In this document: piece by piece, positions 1-5,222 of the stretch
How positions within the stretch are numbered: position 1 is the stretch's first letter
How the letters are laid out: every line of letters starts with the position of its first letter
NCBI GenBank assembly: GCA_018970625.1
Contig: JAGWVZ010000286.1
Location: forward strand, 1 to 5,222
Length of the DNA stretch: 5,222 nucleotides
Source of the DNA: Myxococcales bacterium
Lineage (GTDB): Bacteria > Myxococcota > Bradymonadia > REDH01
Direction: 5' to 3'
Translations under genes and position numbers: made by a program
Notes under the pieces: model-generated
Database searches by the model: none
What the model was told of the DNA's origin: nothing
Seen by the model: the letters and a program-made list of their open reading frames with translations, nothing else

Positions 1-531
1 CGTCATCCCCACGTCTTTGCCGAGCCACAGACGCTGCACCCCGACGAGGTGGCCAGGCAATGGAATGAGCGCAAGCGTCGGCAGTCGTCTGGCGGCGTGC
101 TCGGTAAACTGCCGCGCTCGCTCCCCGCGTTGGACCGAGCCGAAAAACTGACGGCCCGAGCCGCCACCGTCGGTTTTGACTGGGAGTCGGCCGAGCAGGT
201 GTTTGGGAAGATTGATGAGGAAGTTCAAGAGCTTAAAGATGCTTTTCTGAGTGGCGATGTCGCTCACGCAACCAGTGAGCTCGGCGACCTGTTGTTCGCC
301 ATCACCAATCTCTCCCGAAAGATGGGCGTCTCGTCGAGTGAAGCGCTGCGGGGGACCATGGATCGCTTCGAGTCGCGATTTGCATGGATCGAGAGCGCTG
401 CCCGTCGGGCTGGCACCCCCATGGAAACCCTCTCACTGGACCAGCTGGACGCGCTCTGGAAGGAAGCAAAAGCATTGGAGCGGTCGGTCCAGGGTTCTCT
501 GACCGAATACGCGCCGCCGAATCATGAATAG
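1..531 (+). CDS. mazG: MazG nucleoside triphosphate pyrophosphohydrolase, 5'-truncated by the window
   Basis: MazG hydrolyses (d)NTPs to the monophosphate and pyrophosphate in the cytoplasm, removing aberrant nucleotides and, in some species, lowering alarmone levels. The frame is open from the first base; 176 codons remain. It begins RHPHVF, the conserved block that ends the first half of E. coli-type MazG, so the true start lies upstream and the GTG at 49 is internal. Then come a charged linker (W-N-E-R-K-R), the LPRSLPAL block, and GFDW at about fragment residues 58-61. The Mg-binding EExxE...ExxD signature is present: E73, E74, E77 and E93, D96 (bases 217-288). The layout matches the C-terminal catalytic half of the two-domain enzyme, which is about 260 aa in E. 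coli. The last 16 residues or so, after the KALE block, are an unconserved tail. The next gene is in the same reading frame 57 bases downstream. Family assignment is firm; physiological substrate is not shown by sequence. Confidence 0.95.
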   Translation, partial: RHPHVFAEPQTLHPDEVARQWNERKRRQSSGGVLGKLPRSLPALDRAEKLTARAATVGFDWESAEQVFGKIDEEVQELKDAFLSGDVAHATSELGDLLFAITNLSRKMGVSSSEALRGTMDRFESRFAWIESAARRAGTPMETLSLDQLDALWKEAKALERSVQGSLTEYAPPNHE

Positions 532-588
532 CGCTCCATTCTATTTCGTCGTCCCTCTCTGCTGGCTGCCTGCCCAACCGGATTTGCC

Positions 589-1746
589 ATGAACCCGCGA
601 AGTACAGTCGTCGTCTGGATTTTGGTCATCTGCACGTTTGCCAGTCCGGTTGCCGCGCAGGCACCCGATGATATGGTCGCCGCTCAGGAAGAGTTTGCGC
701 TTGGAAATGCAGCCTTTGGAGAACGCGAGTGGCGTTCGGCGATCGCTCACTTTCAGGCGGCGAACTCGCTGGCTCCGCACCCGCGACTGCTGGAGTACAT
801 CGGCCGCTGCTACGCGCAGATGAACGACTTTGCCAACGCGATCGCGCATTACGAGCAGTTCGCAGCCACCTCACCAGAGGCAGCGGCAGAGATCGCCGAA
901 GTGCTTGCGGCTACGCGCCAGGCTGCGATCGAGTTCACCTTTTATGAGGCGCAGGGTGCTGTGGAAGATGCGCAGGCCCGCGCCTCGGGCGACATGCCGG
1001 CAGCGCGCACGACCATGCGCAGCGCGTTCGACAGTCTGCTTCGCGACGTTGTGGTTCAGGTCCGCTCCGAGCCGGCTGGCGCTCAGGTCTTCCTGAACGA
1101 CATCTCGCTCGGACCCATCGGTGTTACCCCGCTGCAGACCAATATGTTCGTCGGTACCACATGGATCGAGGTGCGACTCGCGAACCACGAACCTGCAGGC
1201 CAGCTCGTCAATATCTCCGCCAGCGGCTCCAGCATTCCGGTGTTCGAGTTTGAGTTGCAACCCGTTGAGGTTCCAGTCGAGATCAGTGTGACGCCGCTCA
1301 CCGCGGCAGCGACCTGGATCGGGGCCGGCGGCGATACCCGCTCGCTTGGCGTCGGTGCGTGGGACGGCCCTCTCCCCGCAGGCCCCGCGACGTTTCTGTT
1401 GCAACAGGGCGGCCGCGATCGACGGATCGAGGTGGACATTCAACCCGCCGAGGACGGTTCGGCTGTCCCGATTGCGCTCTCGTTCTCCGAGACGACAGCA
1501 GCCTCCACCTCGTTCGCCCTCGCGACGCTCGTCGTGGTCTCGCAAGCGCCCGAGGGAGAGATCTTTGTGGACGGAAGGTCCATCGGGCGCGCCCCCGGCG
1601 AGTTCGTGGTTGACCTCACGCCGGGCAGCCACTCCATTGAGCTTCGGCGCGAGCGCTATTGTACCTGGCGTCAGAATGTTGAACTCGCAGACGACGACGA
1701 GACGCGGGTGTACACACCCACCTCACTGGAACGTCGTTGCCGATAA
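589..1746 (+). CDS. Exported TPR/PEGA-domain protein
   Basis: This is a 385-aa protein predicted to be exported. Residues 1-23/25 form a Sec signal peptide: MNPR, a hydrophobic core TVVVWILVICTFA, and a VAAQA cleavage region. Residues about 34-97 form two TPR-like helical hairpins (A-L-G-N-A-A-F-G...W-R-S-A-I-A-H-F; Y-I-G-R-C-Y...A-I-A-H-Y-E-Q). A helical linker follows to about 153. Residues 155-222 are a PEGA-type beta domain (V-R-S-E-P-A-G-A-Q-V-F-L-N, then G-V-T-P-L). Residues 229-299 look like a degenerate second copy with P-L-P-A-G. Residues 313-375 are a clear PEGA domain (S-Q-A-P-E-G-E-I-F-V-D-G-R-S-I-G, then L-T-P-G-S-H-S-I-E-L). PEGA domains are common in envelope proteins and often sit beside TPRs in myxobacterial proteins; the role is probably structural or ligand binding. 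C358 and C384 could form a disulfide after export. The ATG at 589 is chosen because the signal peptide begins there; only a weak CGGA lies upstream. The precise function is unknown. Confidence 0.85.
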   Translation: MNPRSTVVVWILVICTFASPVAAQAPDDMVAAQEEFALGNAAFGEREWRSAIAHFQAANSLAPHPRLLEYIGRCYAQMNDFANAIAHYEQFAATSPEAAAEIAEVLAATRQAAIEFTFYEAQGAVEDAQARASGDMPAARTTMRSAFDSLLRDVVVQVRSEPAGAQVFLNDISLGPIGVTPLQTNMFVGTTWIEVRLANHEPAGQLVNISASGSSIPVFEFELQPVEVPVEISVTPLTAAATWIGAGGDTRSLGVGAWDGPLPAGPATFLLQQGGRDRRIEVDIQPAEDGSAVPIALSFSETTAASTSFALATLVVVSQAPEGEIFVDGRSIGRAPGEFVVDLTPGSHSIELRRERYCTWRQNVELADDDETRVYTPTSLERRCR

Positions 1747-1759
1747 TCCTGGATACCTG

Positions 1760-2197
1760 ATGATGGCCACCGCCGAGCTCTTCTCAAAAATTGAGTCCTC
1801 TGAACTTGTCGCGGAGATTCAGCGCGCGTTTCAGGCGTCGCTGCTGCCCGGTGAGACCTTCTCGGTAGAGGGTACCGGAGATGCACATGGCGTACAGATC
1901 CTGATTCGGCTCGCCACACCCGACCGGTCGTCGGTGCTGACACTCGAGGCCGGCATGGATATCCCCGAGACGGGTCGTCTGAATACCATGGAGGCGCGCG
2001 CGCTGGCCGTTGAGTTTCTTATATCGTGGCTCCATGAGTGGTTCTCGAACGATCGATGGCCCAATCCTCCTCTGGACTGGCAGGGCATGGCGTGGGGCAC
2101 GCGTACGGTCCATCTTCGTGGTTCCATGACCAACTCGCAGCTTGAAGATCTGGCGGACGCGCTTCTCGCGGCAGCAGGATACGACACCGACAAATGA
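1760..2197 (+). CDS. Hypothetical soluble protein, 145 aa
   Basis: I do not recognise this family. The product has no signal peptide, membrane segment or cysteine. It reads as a compact alpha/beta protein: an amphipathic N-terminal helix (about 5-28, E-L-F-S-K-I-E-S-S-E-L-V), beta strands around 33-37, 45-51 and 57-64, a helix at 77-95 (M-E-A-R-A-L-A-V-E-F-L-I-S-W-L), a Trp/Pro-rich loop (W100, P101, P103, P104, W107, W112), a strand near 116-121, and a C-terminal helix 125-139. The open frame extends upstream to 1346 inside the PEGA gene, but that part has overlapping-frame composition. The ATG at 1760 sits 13 bases after the preceding stop and is the natural start; ATG 1763 is the alternative. 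A weak GGA at 1751-1753 is the only Shine-Dalgarno-like sequence. Its stop overlaps the next start as ATGA (2194-2197), so it is probably co-translated with the membrane protease, and a functional link is possible but unproven. Confidence 0.75.
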   Translation: MMATAELFSKIESSELVAEIQRAFQASLLPGETFSVEGTGDAHGVQILIRLATPDRSSVLTLEAGMDIPETGRLNTMEARALAVEFLISWLHEWFSNDRWPNPPLDWQGMAWGTRTVHLRGSMTNSQLEDLADALLAAAGYDTDK

Positions 2198-2751
2198 ATC
2201 AGGTACCGCGTTCAGCGATGGGGGTGCTTCCCGTCATCCTGTTTTACTCCCTCATGGGCCTGATCGCCTGCGCGATTGCCTGGGCACGTCGCGGACAACT
2301 CCCCATCGTGCTCCCGGAACGAGAGCTGGCCACCGTGTTCACCAGCGCATCCATCGGGCTTGGTACCGCGCTGCTCGTTCATGGTGCAAGCGAGCTACTG
2401 GAGCGCTTCTTTGAGTGGGCCCGAGCGCTGCGTGCAGGCATGCAACGGATGATCGGCGAGCTCACGCTCGGCAGGGCGGCGATCTACGCCACCTTCAGCG
2501 CACTGGGCGAAGAGCTGCTCTTTCGCGGTCTCTTGCTCGCAGAGTGGGGACTCGTCGCCAGCTCTTTGCTCTTCGGTGCCATGCATATCGGCCCCGATCG
2601 CTCCTATCTGCCATGGACCTTCATGGCGACCGTCACCGGGTTCATCTTCGGAGGCATCACGTTGTACACCGGCGACATTACCGCCGCTGTGCTCGCTCAC
2701 ATGACCATCAACTACGCCGGATTCGTTTCCATGCTGTCGCAACGAGACTGA
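2194..2751 (+). CDS. CPBP (CAAX/Rce1-like, ABI) family intramembrane metalloprotease
   Basis: This is a 185-aa integral membrane protein of the CPBP/Rce1-type glutamate-dependent intramembrane protease family. All three signatures are present. Motif 1 is EExxxR at E106, E107 and R111 (G-E-E-L-L-F-R-G). Motif 2 is FxxxH at F127 and H131 (F-G-A-M-H). Motif 3 is HxxxN at H169 and N173 (H-M-T-I-N). Hydrophobic segments lie near 10-30, 45-65, 95-105, 115-131, 141-159 and 163-180. In the family, the Glu and His residues activate water for cleavage within or near the membrane; bacterial members have roles ranging from protein maturation to bacteriocin immunity, and the substrate here is unknown. The length is short but the catalytic core is complete. 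The ATG at 2194 overlaps the previous stop by four bases, implying translational coupling; M9 (2218) is a less likely start. The fit to the family is strong, the biological role is open. Confidence 0.9.
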   Translation: MNQVPRSAMGVLPVILFYSLMGLIACAIAWARRGQLPIVLPERELATVFTSASIGLGTALLVHGASELLERFFEWARALRAGMQRMIGELTLGRAAIYATFSALGEELLFRGLLLAEWGLVASSLLFGAMHIGPDRSYLPWTFMATVTGFIFGGITLYTGDITAAVLAHMTINYAGFVSMLSQRD

Positions 2752-2758
2752 GCCGGCC

Positions 2759-3013
2759 ATGCATGCGACACCATACGGAGATCTGGTGGTGTTCATTCTG
2801 TCGGTTGACCGTCCCGTGATGGCGTATCTGCTGCCGGTAAACCTCTGCTTCGCCATCGCGATTCTCGCCTTCGTCGGACGGCCCCGGCGTAACTTGCAGA
2901 CCGTCTGGCTTTTTATTTTCATCTACACCTTGCTCATGCTCGGCAGCGTCGCGCTGTTTCACTTCTTTCTGCTGCGCCCGGTGCTGCGACTTGAGGCCGT
3001 TTCATGGCCATGA
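2759..3013 (+). CDS. Small membrane protein, two predicted transmembrane helices
   Basis: This 84-aa product matches no family I know. A moderately hydrophobic N-terminus (8-15) is followed by a first likely membrane helix at about 21-40 (Y-L-L-P-V-N-L-C-F-A-I-A-I-L-A-F-V-G). A basic loop R41-P-R-R44 follows, then a second helix at about 49-72 (V-W-L-F-I-F-I-Y-T-L-L-M-L-G). The basic loop suggests a hairpin with its turn in the cytoplasm. It begins seven bases after the protease stop and overlaps the start of the DUF2400 gene by ten bases, so the spacing supports a real co-translated gene. An internal start at M21 (2819) would give a 64-aa protein that still holds both helices. It could be an accessory subunit or substrate of the neighbouring intramembrane protease, but that is inference from adjacency only. 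Confidence 0.65.
   Translation: MHATPYGDLVVFILSVDRPVMAYLLPVNLCFAIAILAFVGRPRRNLQTVWLFIFIYTLLMLGSVALFHFFLLRPVLRLEAVSWP
2993..2996 (+). promoter_or_regulatory. Ribosome binding site deciding the start of the DUF2400 gene
   Basis: GAGG lies seven bases before the ATG at 3004, an ideal Shine-Dalgarno spacing, and inside the 3' end of the preceding small membrane gene. It favours 3004 over the alternative ATG at 3010, which would give the classic ATGA stop/start overlap but a 13-base spacing. It is the best Shine-Dalgarno match among the gene starts in the window. Confidence 0.55.
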
Positions 3014-3891
3014 CGCCCTCTCATGGGGTTTCCCCACAACTGGCAGCGGCGCTGATTCGGCTGCGCGACCAGTTTCAGCCGCAGGAACGGCTCGCCTTCG
3101 ACCCGCTCGGCATCATTCGATCGCGCCCCGAGACTGAGCGCGAGGTTGTCGCGCATGTCGCCGCGCTGCTCGCGTACGGCAGCGTCACTCAAATTCGCCG
3201 CGCCATTGAACGCATCCTCGACGCTCTGGGCGAGGCGCCCACCCAGACACTTTTGAACTGGCACGAAGGCAATTTTCTTCGCCGCGATCCCGGGTTCATT
3301 TACCGCATGACCACCGCAGCCGACGTTGACGCCCTGTTGTCGTCGTTGGCGGGGCTGTTACAGCGGCATGGCTCACTCAAGGCCGCCTTCGCCGCATGTG
3401 ATGACCCCACCTCTCCCGACATCATACCGGCGCTCACGCGCTATGTAGCGATGATCAGGGCGGAATTTCCACCCGACGCCGCGCGTGGGGCTCGATACCT
3501 GACGCCCGACCCGGCGACCGGATCGGCGTCCAAACGATGGTTGCTGCTGCTCAGGTGGCTGGTGCGGCCCGACGATGGCGCCGACCTCGGCTGCTGGACC
3601 GAATTCGGCGCCCAACGCCTGCTCATGCCGCTCGACACGCACACGGCCCGACTGTCGCGATGGCTCGGTCTGACGAAACGCCAGACCGTCGATCTGCGCA
3701 TGTCGCGCGAAGTCACCGCCGCCCTGAAACAGATCGACGCGCACGACCCCATGTCGTTTGATATGGCACTTTGCCATCTCGGTATTGCGCGGGATTGCTT
3801 GCACCGCTTTGAATTCGCCGTATGCAGCCGCTGCACGCTGGCAGGACTCTGTGTGTTCTCCGCGAACCAGATGACGTTGTCTCCATCGTGA
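3004..3891 (+). CDS. TIGR02757/DUF2400 family protein, possible HhH-GPD-like DNA glycosylase with Fe-S cluster
   Basis: This 295-aa soluble protein shows the typical TIGR02757/DUF2400 pattern: F-D-P near 32-34, E-V-V-A-H-V-A-A-L-L-A-Y-G-S with Q-I at 47-64, F-I-Y-R-M (98-102), L-T-P-D-P-A-T-G-S-A-S-K-R (166-178), L-R-W-L-V-R-P-D-D (183-191), M-P-L-D-T-H-T-A-R-L (208-217), L-G-L, and D-P-M-S-F-D-M-A-L-C-H-L-G (248-260). The family has no established function known to me. Several features resemble endonuclease III: G173-x3-K177 resembles the GVGRK motif holding the catalytic Lys; L-D211-T-H resembles VDTH holding the catalytic Asp; and four cysteines, C265, C274, C277 and C283 (C-x8-C-x2-C-x5-C), resemble the C-x6-C-x2-C-x5-C [4Fe-4S] ligands, with a similar Asp-to-cluster distance. 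A DNA-repair glycosylase/lyase role is therefore inferred, not shown. The start is 3004 from a well-placed GAGG; 3010 is possible. The gene overlaps the small membrane gene by ten bases. Confidence 0.85.
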   Translation: MAMTPSHGVSPQLAAALIRLRDQFQPQERLAFDPLGIIRSRPETEREVVAHVAALLAYGSVTQIRRAIERILDALGEAPTQTLLNWHEGNFLRRDPGFIYRMTTAADVDALLSSLAGLLQRHGSLKAAFAACDDPTSPDIIPALTRYVAMIRAEFPPDAARGARYLTPDPATGSASKRWLLLLRWLVRPDDGADLGCWTEFGAQRLLMPLDTHTARLSRWLGLTKRQTVDLRMSREVTAALKQIDAHDPMSFDMALCHLGIARDCLHRFEFAVCSRCTLAGLCVFSANQMTLSPS

Positions 3892-3928
3892 CCATCGAAA
3901 GATGCGCCACGCTCACCCCGGTTTACCC

Positions 3929-5222
3929 ATGCCCTCCAAGCCAAAGGCCAGCTCGGATACCCAAACAAGCCGCAAGAAAGCGACCCGCGCCAACCCCGAG
4001 GCTCTGGCCGCTGAAGCGGTGAGCACAGCTTCGGATACATCGCCCGCAGCCGCACCGCCCGCAGCTGCACCGACCAAGGCCGCACCGCCCGCAGCTGCGC
4101 CGACCAAGGCTGCACCGACCAAGGCCGCACCGACCAAGGCCGCACCGACCAAGGCCGCACCGACCAAGGCCGCACCGCCCGCAGCCGCACCGACCAAGGC
4201 CGCGCCGACCAAGGCCGCACCGACCAAGGCCGCACCGAGCAAGGCTGCACCGGGCAGCGTCGCCTCGGCACCGTCACAGCCGGCGGCGGCTCCACCCCCT
4301 GCCGGGTCGGCGGCTCTGGCGCCAAAGACGGTGCTGGTGACTGGCGCGACGGGCTTCGTCGGTGGCCACATCGTACGTGCGCTCAAGGCGCAGGGGTATC
4401 GTGTGCGGGTGCTGGTGCGATCGCGAGCGCGGCTCGACAAGATATCGGGCTTCTACGACGAGGTGGTCGAGGGGGATCTGTCCGATGAGCCTTCACTCCG
4501 GGGCTGCTGCGATGGCGTGCAGGCGGTGATTCATTCCGCCTGTGCTGTGGCGGGTACGTTTGACTCGGGCAGCGACGCCGAGGCCGCATTTTTGAGGGTA
4601 AATCGCGACGGAACCGCGGCTCTGGCGCGCGAAGTCCTTCGGCATCCGGGGCTTCGTCTGGTTCATGTGTCCAGCACTGCCGCGATGGGGCCACCGCAGA
4701 CGCCTGTGGTCACCGAGGACAGCCCTTGCGACCCTCGAACGCCCTATCAGCGTTCCAAGCGCGCGGCTGAAGAGATCCTGCTGCAGCTTTACGAAGACCA
4801 TGGCCTCAACGTGGTCATGATTCGGCCTTGTGTCGTCGCAGGGCAGGGCAAAGAGAAGTCGGAGTTGTTGACCCTGCTGCGCATTGCGCGATTCGGCATT
4901 TTGCCGCTGCCGTCGGGCACCGAGAAGCTTACCAAGCCGATGATCCACATTTCGGACCTTGTGGCTGCGTTGTTGGCGGGAATCGACCGCGGAACGCCGG
5001 GAAGCATCTATTTTGTGCATTCGGGCGCTAATCATACCCTCGGAGACATTATCAACGCTGCTGCAAGGGTCTGGGGACGCAGCCGCGGATACTGCACCGT
5101 ACCGGTGCAGCTTCTCTCGCTGGCAGCGACGGGACTGGATGCTGTCCGTGAGTGGGTGCCGCGTTTCAATCCGCCACTCACGCGCGATCGGCTGCGATTG
5201 CTCACCATGGATCGCCGCATTG
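3929..5222 (+). CDS. Extended-SDR NAD(P)-dependent epimerase/reductase with Ala/Pro/Lys-rich N-terminal tail, 3'-truncated by the window
   Basis: The frame stays open to the window end (431 codons). Residues 1-30 are polar and basic (M-P-S-K-P-K). Residues 41-105 are tandem AAPTK/AAPPA units, and 106-131 an Ala/Pro/Ser linker. The catalytic domain starts near 133 with K-T-V-L-V-T-G-A-T-G-F-V-G-G-H, the TGxxGxxG Rossmann motif (G139, G142, G145). R160, R164 and R166 around the end of strand 2 hint at NADP. E181-G-D183 follows, then N225 of the V-N-x-x-G-T motif, S248/S249 (H-V-S-S-T), and the Y273-x3-K277 catalytic pair. R299-P300 begins the substrate-binding part, and H340-I-S-D343 is also conserved. 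This resembles dihydroflavonol reductase/HpnA/3-beta-HSD-like extended SDRs, so the substrate may be a sugar nucleotide, sterol/isoprenoid or polyketide; I cannot decide. No signal peptide is seen, so it is cytoplasmic. The start is unsure: ATG 3929 lacks a clear Shine-Dalgarno, and in-frame ATG 3902 adds nine residues (GAAAG directly before it). The repeat tail is unusual for the family. Confidence 0.9.
   Translation, partial: MPSKPKASSDTQTSRKKATRANPEALAAEAVSTASDTSPAAAPPAAAPTKAAPPAAAPTKAAPTKAAPTKAAPTKAAPTKAAPPAAAPTKAAPTKAAPTKAAPSKAAPGSVASAPSQPAAAPPPAGSAALAPKTVLVTGATGFVGGHIVRALKAQGYRVRVLVRSRARLDKISGFYDEVVEGDLSDEPSLRGCCDGVQAVIHSACAVAGTFDSGSDAEAAFLRVNRDGTAALAREVLRHPGLRLVHVSSTAAMGPPQTPVVTEDSPCDPRTPYQRSKRAAEEILLQLYEDHGLNVVMIRPCVVAGQGKEKSELLTLLRIARFGILPLPSGTEKLTKPMIHISDLVAALLAGIDRGTPGSIYFVHSGANHTLGDIINAAARVWGRSRGYCTVPVQLLSLAATGLDAVREWVPRFNPPLTRDRLRLLTMDRRI
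4049..4243 (+). repeat. In-frame 15-bp tandem repeat, 13 units, encoding AAPTK/AAPPA
   Basis: Thirteen consecutive 15-base units lie in frame in the SDR gene: nine encode AAPTK, three AAPPA and one AAPSK. A degenerate fourteenth (AAPGS) follows at 4244-4258. Five units are exactly GCCGCACCGACCAAG (starting at 4124, 4139, 4154, 4184 and 4214); the rest differ mostly by single bases. A higher-order 30-base period (AAPPA+AAPTK) appears at 4049-4078, 4079-4108 and 4169-4198, and the first two copies differ by one base. Near identity at synonymous positions points to recent expansion by slippage or unequal recombination. Because units are multiples of three, gain or loss would change tail length without a frameshift. 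The tail residues 37-132 contain no Asp or Glu, and a Lys recurs every five or ten residues, so it is strongly basic and probably disordered. Confidence 0.97.

Noticed and set aside
532..588. Intergenic gap between mazG and the PEGA gene checked for a terminator, promoter or small RNA.
   Set aside because: It is a pyrimidine-rich 57-base stretch with no stable hairpin plus T-run and no convincing -35/-10 pair.
871..1632. Antisense 253-aa open frame opposite the PEGA gene.
   Set aside because: The + strand has a signal peptide, TPR and PEGA domains over the same bases. The antisense product is Arg/Gly-rich with no recognisable motif, as expected for a GC-rich shadow frame.
1346..1759. Upstream extension of the 145-aa unknown gene to a start at 1346.
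   Set aside because: The added 138 residues are Arg/Ser/Pro-rich and out of frame with the well-supported PEGA gene. A start right after the PEGA stop fits operon spacing.
3441..4325. Antisense 294-aa open frame with R-P-W-S-V repeats.
   Set aside because: It is also produced by the tandem repeat and the GC-rich DUF2400 gene. It spans two genes that are convincingly coding on the + strand and shows no domain.
3913..4440. Antisense 175-aa open frame with repeated G-A-A-L-V units that resembles a pentapeptide-repeat protein.
   Set aside because: It is the mirror of the 15-bp repeat in the SDR gene. The repeat keeps several frames open, the repeat unit lacks the usual A-(D/N)-L-x-x pattern, and the + strand frame continues into a well-conserved Rossmann domain.
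5092..5110. Perfect 8-bp inverted repeat CTGCACCG/CGGTGCAG with a 3-base spacer.
   Set aside because: It lies inside the SDR coding sequence, has no T-tract and is not at a gene boundary, so it is neither a credible terminator nor an evident operator. One such palindrome in 5 kb of GC-rich DNA can arise by chance.
1..5222. Search for CRISPR arrays, tRNA/rRNA genes, insertion sequences, toxin-antitoxin pairs or phage genes. MazG and CPBP proteins can occur in defence contexts.
   Set aside because: No spaced direct repeats, tRNA-like folds, transposase or terminal repeats were seen. MazG here is the ordinary housekeeping type and its neighbours are not known defence genes.

Overview
The window is GC-rich and almost entirely coding. 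Seven genes lie on the + strand, in tight head-to-tail order, and I see no convincing gene on the - strand. The mix (periplasmic TPR/PEGA protein, TIGR02757/DUF2400 protein, CPBP protease, Ala/Pro/Lys-rich extension) suggests a Gram-negative bacterium of the Myxococcota/Bradymonadia or former Deltaproteobacteria type. That assignment is inference from gene content and composition; no rRNA or marker gene confirms it.

Layout: (1) 1-531, the 3' part of mazG (nucleotide pyrophosphohydrolase), cut by the window start. (2) 589-1746, an exported protein with two N-terminal TPR-like units and PEGA-type beta domains. (3) 1760-2197, a soluble 145-aa protein I do not recognise. (4) 2194-2751, a CPBP/CAAX-type intramembrane protease with all three family motifs. 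(5) 2759-3013, a small two-helix membrane protein. (6) 3004-3891, a TIGR02757/DUF2400 protein. (7) 3929 (or 3902) to the window end, an extended-SDR NAD(P)-dependent epimerase/reductase with a roughly 130-residue Ala/Pro/Lys-rich N-terminal extension, cut by the window end.

Genes 2 to 6 are separated by at most 13 bases or overlap (ATGA at 2194-2197; 10-base overlap at 3004-3013), so co-transcription with translational coupling is likely. Gene 7 follows after 37 bases (10 if the earlier start is used). No strong promoter or terminator was seen. The products do not form one obvious pathway: nucleotide sanitation, envelope protein, membrane protease, possible DNA repair and a metabolic SDR look like a housekeeping/envelope cluster. 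There is no clear sign of a mobile element, CRISPR array or defence island.

Two points stand out. The DUF2400 protein carries an endonuclease III-like set of signatures (G-x3-K, LDTH, and a C-x8-C-x2-C-x5-C cluster near its C-terminus), which suggests a [4Fe-4S] DNA-glycosylase-like enzyme. The SDR enzyme carries a tail encoded by thirteen in-frame 15-base tandem repeats (AAPTK/AAPPA), an unusual fusion and a likely site of length variation.
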